Assembly: GCF_001436455.1 (NCBI RefSeq)
Contig: NZ_AYYU01000008.1
Span: 1-60,676, forward strand
From: Lactobacillus jensenii DSM 20557
GTDB taxonomy: Bacteria; Bacillota; Bacilli; Lactobacillales; Lactobacillaceae
DNA: 60,676 bases
Reading direction: 5' to 3'
Shown: positions 54,468 to 60,676 of the stretch, piece after piece
Numbering within the stretch: the stretch's first letter is position 1
Layout of the letters: every line of letters begins with the position of its first letter
Program-made: the position numbers and the translations under genes
Notes under the pieces: generated by a model
Databases searched by the model: none
Told to the model about the DNA's origin: nothing
The model's input: the letters and a program-made list of their open reading frames with translations, nothing else

Positions 54468-55262
54468 ATGAAAAAAATTAAGAATATTTTTATGACTGTA
54501 CTTCTAATGTTATTATCTGTTGGCGTAGTAGCATGCAGTAATCAGAAAAATGCTAAAAGTGATACATTAACTAAAAATACTCTAATAGTTGGACTTAATC
54601 CTTCTGGATATGGGCCATTTTCCCACCTGGAAAATGGTAAGTTAACTGGCTTTGAAGTTGAAATGGCTAAAGCCTTAACAAAAAAGATGGGTTATAAAAT
54701 TAAATTCGTGCCTACTAAATGGGATTCTCTAATTGCTGGATTAGGTGCTAAAAAATTTGACGTAGTAATTAACGATATTGCAGTAACTCCAGAAAGAAAA
54801 AAGGCTTACGCTTTTTCAACTCCTTATTTATATTCTAGATCAGTATTAATTATGCGTAGCGACAACAGTAAAATTAAAAAAATAACTGATATTAGAGGAG
54901 AAAAAGTAGCTGCTGCAACAGGAACTGCCAACGCTGATTTAGTTAGAAAATTTGGTGGAGAAAATATTTCTTCTCCCGATTTCTCTACTGCTATGGAGTT
55001 GGTTCGCCAAAAAAGAGTAACTAGCGCTATGAATTCAAAAGAATCGTTCCTATATTTTAAAAAGACACAAAAAGTATCAGACTTAAAATATCTACAAGCA
55101 TCTGATACAGATATCCCAACTCAACCTGTCGCTATCATGCTTAACAAAGATAATTCAAACTTACAAACCAAGATTAATAATGCACTTAAATCTTTAAGAA
55201 AAGATGGTACTCTTACTAAATTATCTAAGAAATATTTTGCTGCTGATATAACAAAAAAATAG
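54468..55262 (+). CDS. Polar amino acid ABC binding lipoprotein 2
   Basis: 264 residues, paralogue of the preceding gene: lipobox GVVAC (Cys23), and the shared segments FVPTKWDSLIAGLGAKKFD and TPERKKAYAFSTPY. The ligand-proximal N-terminal part differs (VGLNPSGYGPFSHLENGKLTG), so the ligand may differ. Start ATG behind AGGGAGA. First gene of a binding protein, permease, ATPase operon. Confidence 0.9.
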   Translation: MKKIKNIFMTVLLMLLSVGVVACSNQKNAKSDTLTKNTLIVGLNPSGYGPFSHLENGKLTGFEVEMAKALTKKMGYKIKFVPTKWDSLIAGLGAKKFDVVINDIAVTPERKKAYAFSTPYLYSRSVLIMRSDNSKIKKITDIRGEKVAAATGTANADLVRKFGGENISSPDFSTAMELVRQKRVTSAMNSKESFLYFKKTQKVSDLKYLQASDTDIPTQPVAIMLNKDNSNLQTKINNALKSLRKDGTLTKLSKKYFAADITKK

Positions 55263-55274
55263 AAAGGATTAATT

Positions 55275-55952
55275 ATGTGGGAAATTATTAAAACAAGTGT
55301 CCCAGAAATATTAATTGCTGGATTAAAATATACAATTCCAATTGCAATCATTTCTTTTATATTAGGAATTATAATTGCATCTATTACTGCCCTAATTAGA
55401 ATGTCTACACCAAAAGGTAATCCTCTAAAGAAAGGCTTTTGGCATTTTTTAAAAGCTTTTTTTACCTTTTATGTTTGGCTCTTCCGCTCTACTCCTTTAT
55501 TGGTTCAACTATTTATAGTCTTTTATGGCTTACCTAGTATTGGTATTCAACTAGGTGCTTGGACTGCTGGTATATTGACCTTTTCTTTAAATACTGGTGC
55601 GTATGCTTCTGAAACAATCCGAGCATCTATCTTGGCAGTTCCTCAAGATCAGTGGGAAGCAGCTTATTCAATTGGCTTACCTTATCACAAAGTTCTAAGT
55701 AGAGTAATCTTCCCTCAAGCCATAAGAATTGCCATCCCACCTTTATCCAATTCATTTATCGGCTTAGTAAAAGACACATCTTTAGCTAGCTCGATTACCT
55801 TAGTAGAAATGTTTATGGTCAGCCAAGAAATCGCCTCTCATAACTATCAACCAATGCTTATGTACTCAATTGTAGCTATAATCTACGCAATCTTTTGTTC
55901 TCTACTTTCCTTACTACAGTTATATCTTGAAAAAAGATTTGAGGTGAAATAA
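55275..55952 (+). CDS. Polar amino acid ABC transporter permease
   Basis: 225 residues, HisM-type. EAA-loop region VPQDQWEAAYSIGLPYHKVLSRVIFPQA. A single permease gene, so it probably works as a homodimer. Start ATG behind AGAAAGGA, 12 bases after the binding-protein gene; its stop overlaps the ATPase start (TAATG). Confidence 0.91.
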   Translation: MWEIIKTSVPEILIAGLKYTIPIAIISFILGIIIASITALIRMSTPKGNPLKKGFWHFLKAFFTFYVWLFRSTPLLVQLFIVFYGLPSIGIQLGAWTAGILTFSLNTGAYASETIRASILAVPQDQWEAAYSIGLPYHKVLSRVIFPQAIRIAIPPLSNSFIGLVKDTSLASSITLVEMFMVSQEIASHNYQPMLMYSIVAIIYAIFCSLLSLLQLYLEKRFEVK

Positions 55953-56686
55953 TGCTTAAACTCACACACTTAAATAAGAGTTATGAAAATCATAAAGTTC
56001 TAGATGATATTAATGTGGTTTTTCCAAAAAATAAGACTACTGTTATTTTAGGCCCAAGTGGTGCTGGTAAATCTACCTTACTTCGTTCAATAAACTTATT
56101 AGACCAACCTGAAAGTGGCTCAATAGAATTAGATAATCTAAAACTTAACTACGAAAGTAATTTATCAAATTCTGAAATTTTACAATTACGACGAAAAAGT
56201 GCCATGGTTTTCCAAAGTTGGAGTCTATTTCCACACATGACCATTATGGAAAATATAATTGAAGGACCTACTCAAGCAAAAAATGAGAATAAGGAACAAG
56301 CCATTGAAGAAGGCAAAAAGCTACTAGCTGAAGTTGGCTTGGCTGGTTTTGAAAATCGCTATCCATCTGAGTTATCTGGCGGACAACAACAACGTGTATC
56401 AATTGCTCGAGCTCTTGCTTTAAAGCCTAGCTATATTTTATTTGATGAGCCAACAAGCGCACTAGATCCAGAACTTGAAGCCCAAATTTTACACCTAATC
56501 CAAAAATTAGCTATGGAAGATAAATCTATGATTGTAGTAACACATAACATGGATTTTGCTCGTAAAGTAGCTGATAAAGTTATCTTTTTAGAAAACGGAC
56601 AAGTCATTTTTGACGGAGAGTCTAAAGAATTTTTTGAAAATAAGAATCGGAGAATACAAGACTTTTTAAACGCAATGAAATTTTAA
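55952..56686 (+). CDS. Polar amino acid ABC transporter ATP-binding protein
   Basis: 244 residues. Walker A GPSGAGKST, Q loop MVFQSWSLFPHM, signature LSGGQ, Walker [13 protein letters not shown]-loop VVTHNM. Last gene of the operon; its original terminator is interrupted by an IS element. Likely serves both binding proteins. Confidence 0.92.
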   Translation: MLKLTHLNKSYENHKVLDDINVVFPKNKTTVILGPSGAGKSTLLRSINLLDQPESGSIELDNLKLNYESNLSNSEILQLRRKSAMVFQSWSLFPHMTIMENIIEGPTQAKNENKEQAIEEGKKLLAEVGLAGFENRYPSELSGGQQQRVSIARALALKPSYILFDEPTSALDPELEAQILHLIQKLAMEDKSMIVVTHNMDFARKVADKVIFLENGQVIFDGESKEFFENKNRRIQDFLNAMKF

Positions 56687-56719
56687 TATTGAAAAAGGCA
56701 AGCCTTAGAATGATATGAA

Positions 56720-56752
56720 CCCCGAAATTCGGACATGAATTTCGGGGTTTTA
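56720..56752 (+). terminator. Terminator hairpin inside the IS left end
   Basis: CCCCGAAATT pairs with AATTTCGGGG (56720-56729 with 56738-56747), followed by TTTTATT and then the orfA ATG. It probably stops outside transcription from entering the transposase and can also hide its start region. Confidence 0.7.
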
Positions 56753-56754
56753 TT

Positions 56755-57543
56755 ATGACTAAATTATCTAAACAAGACAAAATTGATATCTACAATAAAT
56801 GGAAATATTATGGTATTTCATGTAATCAACTAGCTAAAGAATACAATATTAAAAATAATTCAAACATAAGTTATCTAGTTCGACTTATAGATAAATATAG
56901 CTTAAGAGTACTTGAGGTTCCTTATACTAAGTATTCAGTTGAATTTAAGGAAGCTGCTATTAAGCGAGCGTTATCAGGTAAAGAACTTGTAGATTTAATC
57001 TCTTTAGATCTTGCTCTTCCCAATAGTGGAATGCTTCATAATTGGATTCGCAAATATAAAGAAGATGGGTATAATGTGATTAATCATAAGAAAGGTAAAC
57101 CATCTTCTAATGGACAAGAAAGATCAAACAATTCGCAAGCTTCAAGAACAACTTCGCAAGCAAAAAAAAGAGAACTTGAAACTTACTATACAAATAGAAT
57201 ATATAAAAAAATTAGATGCCTTAGTGGCCGAAAAGCTCAAAAACCAGAAGCCCAAGAATTAGCTTCAGCGGTTACTGAACTAAGGCGAGAATTACATGTA
57301 ACCGTAGATTTTATCCTTGAAACTATCAATTCTAATCCTGACCTCCCTCATCTATCTCGTAGTAATTATTACTACACCATCAACAAAATAGATAAAGATG
57401 AGAAGAATAGAGACATTATGCAGAGAATTAAAGATATTTTTGAAGAACACAAACATCGTTACGGTTATAGAAGAATTACAGCACAATTAAGACGAGAAGG
57501 CTTAAAAATCAATCATAAGAAAGTAAAAACGCTTAATGACTAA
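56755..57543 (+). pseudogene. IS3-family transposase OrfA plus start of OrfB, frameshifted
   Basis: The first about 118 residues are the OrfA helix-turn-helix part. At about 57109 an extra base shifts the frame: the normal OrfA continuation (MDKKDQTIRKLQEQL, a leucine-zipper-like coil, ending NQKPKN at about 57259) is in the +1 frame from 57110. The read frame instead gives a scrambled stretch and then joins the OrfB N-terminus (ELASAVTELRREL to GLKINHKKVK) before stopping after a second shift. No useful Shine-Dalgarno precedes the ATG. Confidence 0.85.
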
Positions 57544-58153
57544 AATGCATTTATTCGGTCTTACTCTTAAACGTAGAGCTAAGTATTCCAGCTATAGAGG
57601 AACTAAAGGACCAATTAAGCCTAATTTAATTAATCGAAATTTTTATTCTATTCTTCCAGATAGAAAGTGGTATTCAGATATAACTGAATTTCACTTGGAT
57701 GGAGAAAAACTATATCTTTCTCCAATTATTGATGGTTGTACTCAAGAAATAATTTCATATACTATCAGTCGTCATCCGGTGTTGAAACAAGTAATGGATA
57801 TGTTAGAAGATTCTTATCAAAAGCATCCAGCACTTAATGGATTAATTTTTCATACTGATCAAGGCTGGCAATATCAGCACAAAACATTTCAATCATGGCT
57901 TGAGAACCATGGTGTTATTCAAAGTATGTCACGTAAAGGGAATTCTTTAGATGATGGATTAATGGAAGGTTTCTTTGGTATTCTTAAAAGAGAAATGTTC
58001 TATGGTTTTGAGAAAAATTTCAAGAATCTAGATGAACTAGAACAGGCTATTAGAGATTATATTGAATATTACAATCACAAAAGAATAAAAACGGTACTAA
58101 AAAACCATACTCCGAAAGAATATCGAAGTATGGTCTTAAAGAAAGCTATTTAA
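57536..58153 (+). pseudogene. IS3-family transposase OrfB, catalytic core, frameshifted
   Basis: 205 residues of the DDE integrase core: DRKWYSDITEF (first Asp), LIFHTDQGWQYQ (second Asp), and DDGLMEGFFGILKREM with the catalytic Glu. It is cut from the OrfB N-terminal half by one extra A in the run at about 57524-57528; with four A the frame would read KVKRLMTKMH. So the catalytic triad exists but is not joined to the rest. Confidence 0.85.
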
Positions 58154-58195
58154 TATGTCCTAATTTTAGGGTTCATATCAGAAAGGCTTGCCTTT

Positions 58196-58828
58196 TTACT
58201 TAGGATAATTAACTATGCGTAAACGTCCTCGAATATATTCAGCTAAATAAACGTCCATTGCATTATTAATTCCCTTTTGATGAAGTTGTTCGTTTAGCCA
58301 ATCCTCGTCTTTATGAATCAAATCTAAAACATCATGATTTATTTGGCCATCGTTAATTACAGGAAACTTTACATTGCTTTCATTATTTTCAATTACCACG
58401 AATTGTCCATTAGCATCAACAAATGCACTCTTCACCTGACTAGTATCATTTATTCCATTAGCACGTAAACGCATCATAATTTCATTAGCAGTTATTCCAT
58501 TTTTAACGCATGTTTTAACTTGAATTTGACCATTCTTAATAATATTAAATGGCTGGCCATCTATTAAAATTCTAGCCCAACGTAAACGAGATTTTAAAAC
58601 ATAAATGATGAAAACAATCAAAGTCCAAATCAATAAAATAATCAAAAATTGTATGATAGTTATTGATTCATTATAGATTATCCCACCTATAATTCCCCCA
58701 AGTACAAAATTTTGAATTTGGTCAATCGGAGATGAAGGAGCTAAATTTTTCTTACCAAATAAATTAATTTGTAAAATTAAGCATAAAATTCCAATTACAA
58801 ACTTTACACCAACTGCAGTATAATCCAT
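58196..58828 (-). CDS. DUF421 (YetF-type) membrane protein
   Basis: 210 residues: three N-terminal membrane helices (about 5-85) and a cytoplasmic YetF-like C-terminal domain (LRWARILIDGQPFNIIKNGQI, then EIMMRLRANGI). Function unknown; related proteins are linked to spore or envelope properties. Start ATG behind AGGAGG, nine bases after the DUF3290 gene, so the two form an operon. Its terminator is split by the IS. Confidence 0.87.
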   Translation of the reverse strand: MDYTAVGVKFVIGILCLILQINLFGKKNLAPSSPIDQIQNFVLGGIIGGIIYNESITIIQFLIILLIWTLIVFIIYVLKSRLRWARILIDGQPFNIIKNGQIQVKTCVKNGITANEIMMRLRANGINDTSQVKSAFVDANGQFVVIENNESNVKFPVINDGQINHDVLDLIHKDEDWLNEQLHQKGINNAMDVYLAEYIRGRLRIVNYPK

Positions 58829-58837
58829 CGTTTCCTC

Positions 58838-59281
58838 CTATTTATGATATTTTACTTGTTCGGAAATTAAATGCGTTCTATTCAAAGTATAATTTGAAGC
58901 ATCTGAAGATAAGGTCACGCGATAAAACTTTCCTTTAATCTTAACAATAATTCCATCAGCAAATTGAGAAGAATTAACATATACATCCTTAGTTTTAACA
59001 TTTTTTTCTCGAGCAACGGATTTTATAAATGGTGCCATTTGTGAAGTCTTATTTCCTTGTTGTTTAGATTGATTATAATTTTCTACTTGACGAAAAACTT
59101 GAATAGAAATAAATAAGCCAAAAATAAGCGCAATATCGCGATATTTTATATCATAATTGTGTCTAAAATAAAAAATAACTGCCCAGATAAGTAGGATAAC
59201 TGAAATAATGATTGAGCCCATAATCAAGCTAGAATTAAAACTTTCTTGGTTTTGAATATAATCAAGTGAATAAAAATCCAT
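58838..59281 (-). CDS. DUF3290 family membrane protein
   Basis: 147 residues from the ATG at 59281 (MDFYSLDYI) behind AAAGGAG; the longer frame to 59305 lacks a site. Two hydrophobic segments (about 20-42 and 50-68), then a small soluble domain. Found paired with DUF421 proteins in lactobacilli. No function is known. Confidence 0.8.
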   Translation of the reverse strand: MDFYSLDYIQNQESFNSSLIMGSIIISVILLIWAVIFYFRHNYDIKYRDIALIFGLFISIQVFRQVENYNQSKQQGNKTSQMAPFIKSVAREKNVKTKDVYVNSSQFADGIIVKIKGKFYRVTLSSDASNYTLNRTHLISEQVKYHK

Positions 59282-59320
59282 TTTCTTTTCTCCTTTACAT
59301 AGCATTATTATAACAAATAA

Positions 59321-59341
59321 AAAAATCGCTCAAATGAGCGA
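59321..59341 (-). terminator. Terminator of the GNAT gene
   Basis: TCGCTCA and TGAGCGA (59326-59332 with 59335-59341), followed on the minus strand by TTTTTT. It overlaps the stop-codon region. Confidence 0.7.
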
Positions 59342-59866
59342 CTATAGATCCTTTTTTAATACTTTAACAGTTTGAGCGGCATATTGTCCCAAAGGAAAGG
59401 CATTATCGCCAACAGCTTCAAAACCATTTTCTTCAAAAAATTTCAGGGCGACTTTATTCTCTTCCCAAACTTCTAGCCATACTTTTTGTTTTTTTAATTC
59501 TTGGGCTAGATTTAAAACAACATCCATTGCTTTCTGGCCTAAGCCCTGCTTTTGATATTTGGGTAATAAATATAATCTTTGAAGTTCAAAGTCACCAATA
59601 TAGTTTTTATTAGTTACTGATTCATCCCAATTTACCTTGAAATAGCCTGCCTTTTCGCCATCAACTTCGATAAAATAAAATCTTGAACTGTCAGATGAAA
59701 GTTCATCTCTCAAAATTGCAGGATTATATGCCAAATCAAGATAAGCATCTATCTCCCCTTTATCATAGTACGGGGAAAAAGTAGCCTCAAAGGCTTCACA
59801 TGACAAATTTACCAAATAATGTAACGCTCGTTCACTTTTTTTAACTGGGATAATTTTTAAACTCAT
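59342..59866 (-). CDS. GNAT-family N-acetyltransferase
   Basis: 174 residues. The acetyl-CoA motif A is clear: LQRLYLLPKYQKQGLGQKAM (Q-x-x-G-x-G/A type), and the C-terminal WEENKVALKFFEENGFEAVG is the classic motif B. It resembles the spermidine/spermine or protein acetyltransferase-like group. The substrate is not known. Start ATG behind GAAGG. Confidence 0.88.
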   Translation of the reverse strand: MSLKIIPVKKSERALHYLVNLSCEAFEATFSPYYDKGEIDAYLDLAYNPAILRDELSSDSSRFYFIEVDGEKAGYFKVNWDESVTNKNYIGDFELQRLYLLPKYQKQGLGQKAMDVVLNLAQELKKQKVWLEVWEENKVALKFFEENGFEAVGDNAFPLGQYAAQTVKVLKKDL

Positions 59867-59966
59867 TTAAATACCTTCAATACTACCGTCATTAATCAAA
59901 TTCATCAATATATAATATAAAATTACGCAAAAAATCTCAACGTGAGTGTAATTAATTCAAAATATC

Positions 59967-60530
59967 TTAACTTAAATCACGATGATTTTCTTCAAAAATT
60001 GCCCCTGGTAACATTCCCAAATGAATAATAATATCTGCCATTTTCTCAGGCTTTTCTTTTTTTCCATTCATCAGCCAATATTGAGTTACTCCAAATAAAC
60101 CATTAGCAAAAATCAAAGCAGCATAATTTAGTTTAGTCTTGTCTCTAATTTTTAAAGCCAATAACTTCTGGGCTTCTTGATACATTCCTTCTTTAAAAAG
60201 ATTTTGCATTTCAAGAGAACCGTTATATGAGAGCAAGCCCTTTAATAACAAATCCTGATTACCAATATGTCTAAAGTAAGTTGTAATATATGCTTTATCC
60301 ATAAATTTGTAGCCTGCTTGTAATTCAGAAAGCTTAATAAAGATTTGATTCTCATATTCTTCAATTAATTCAATCTTGTCTTGATAATGACTATAAAAGG
60401 TTTTTCTTGTCGTATGTGCTTGTTGAGCTAAGTCAATTACGGTAATTTCATCAAAGCTTTTCTTTTCAAGCAATTCACCCATCGCCCGATAAAGCTTTTG
60501 CTTTGTTTTCACTACTCTCGCATCCGTCAT
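59967..60530 (-). CDS. TetR-family transcriptional regulator
   Basis: 187 residues. HTH ELLEKKSFDEITVIDLAQQA then TTRKTFYSHYQDKIELIEEY, and a C-terminal TetR_C-type helical domain. Start ATG behind ATAGGAGGAG. The GNAT gene is next downstream. The effector and targets are unknown. Confidence 0.9.
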   Translation of the reverse strand: MTDARVVKTKQKLYRAMGELLEKKSFDEITVIDLAQQAHTTRKTFYSHYQDKIELIEEYENQIFIKLSELQAGYKFMDKAYITTYFRHIGNQDLLLKGLLSYNGSLEMQNLFKEGMYQEAQKLLALKIRDKTKLNYAALIFANGLFGVTQYWLMNGKKEKPEKMADIIIHLGMLPGAIFEENHRDLS

Positions 60531-60588
60531 AAAACTCCTCCTATATCAACTTTAACCAAGCAAAAGTTCTTCTGATATCTATAAATAT

Positions 60589-60603
60589 TTTACTATTAGT
60601 AAA
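60589..60603. promoter_or_regulatory. Dyad upstream of the TetR gene
   Basis: TTTACT-ATT-AGTAAA, a perfect inverted repeat 59 bases upstream of the start codon. A candidate autoregulatory operator. Confidence 0.4.
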
Positions 60604-60646
60604 CTTGAAATTTTATTAATTGCTAATACTTACTACTCAAATAAGC

Positions 60647-60674
60647 GAGACCGTAAAATAGTTTGTGTAAGGAT
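60647..60674. repeat. Terminal inverted repeat, right copy (probable IS end)
   Basis: The exact inverted match of window positions 1-28. The element body would lie to the right, outside the window. Confidence 0.7.
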
Positions 60675-60676
60675 GA

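Larger units (their letters stand above)
56711..58180 (+). mobile_element. IS3-family (IS150-like) insertion sequence, 1470 bp
   Basis: Imperfect 25-base terminal inverted repeats begin TGATATGAACCC (56711-56735 and 58156-58180). A 3-base direct repeat GAA flanks both ends (56708-56710, 58181-58183), the size expected for IS3-family insertion. Inside are orfA/orfB transposase sequences with two frameshifts. It sits in the loop of a terminator between the amino acid ABC operon and the DUF421 gene. Confidence 0.92.
56694..58197. terminator. Terminator hairpin split by the IS insertion
   Basis: AAAAAGGCAAGCCT (ending about 56706) before the IS and AGGCTTGCCTTTTT (about 58183-58196) after it are complementary. 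Without the IS and one copy of the GAA target repeat they rebuild a bidirectional terminator with a TAGAA-type loop. Confidence 0.8.

Overview
The window is AT-rich DNA from a low-GC Gram-positive bacterium. Gene content points to a Lactobacillus of the gasseri/johnsonii type: many amino-acid, nucleobase and peptide-type transporters, a CBS-less IMP dehydrogenase, a single-enzyme phosphoketolase route, an ECF S component under a TPP riboswitch, and strong AGGAGG ribosome-binding sites. The species is inferred from gene content, not measured. The two window ends (1-28 and 60647-60674) carry the same 28-bp sequence in inverted orientation. It looks like the tip of an insertion sequence, so the window probably lies between two IS copies or is an assembly contig broken at them.

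Layout. 1-3.9 kb: MazG-like pyrophosphohydrolase, tRNA-Arg(CCU), and a tightly overlapping operon of a degenerate GH25 protein, a DEAD-box helicase and a PTS IIC. 4-8 kb: amino-acid permease, hypoxanthine phosphoribosyltransferase, CNNM/CBS protein, nitroreductase. 8-15 kb: a nucleoside/ribose catabolic block (phosphoketolase, GntR regulator, nucleoside hydrolase, ribose-5-phosphate isomerase, ribokinase) with a DUF4931 HIT-like protein, then an orphan sugar-binding lipoprotein. 16-21 kb: low-affinity phosphate transporter with its DUF47 partner, and a glutamine-type ABC operon. 21-25 kb: MarR plus a heterodimeric ABC exporter. 25-29 kb: uridine kinase and a YkcC/YkcB-like GT2-GT39 pair. 29-34 kb: MFS pump and two APC permeases. 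34-39 kb: pstSCAB-phoU, divergent from an atypical response regulator across TTTACA (Pho-box-like) repeats. 39-45.5 kb: nucleobase and glutamate uptake and purine salvage (uracil permease with an attenuator, glutamate symporter, adenine deaminase, guaB, cytosine-type permease). 45.5-51 kb: APC permease, TPP-riboswitch ykoE, two tandem MFS paralogues. 51-56.7 kb: MacB-like ABC protein with a divergent TetR, and an amino-acid ABC locus with two binding proteins behind duplicated promoters. 56.7-58.2 kb: a 1470-bp IS3/IS150-type element inserted in the loop of a terminator, with two frameshifts. 58-60.6 kb: DUF421/DUF3290 pair, GNAT acetyltransferase, TetR regulator.

How the genes work together. 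Nucleosides are hydrolysed, ribose is phosphorylated and isomerised, and the pentose phosphate feeds phosphoketolase, while freed bases can be salvaged by hpt, adenine deaminase and guaB. Phosphate enters by an inducible high-affinity Pst system and a Pit system. The rest is mostly uptake of amino acids and export of toxic compounds, as expected of a host-associated auxotroph. I saw no CRISPR array, prophage, rRNA or defence island. No gap between genes exceeds 300 bases.
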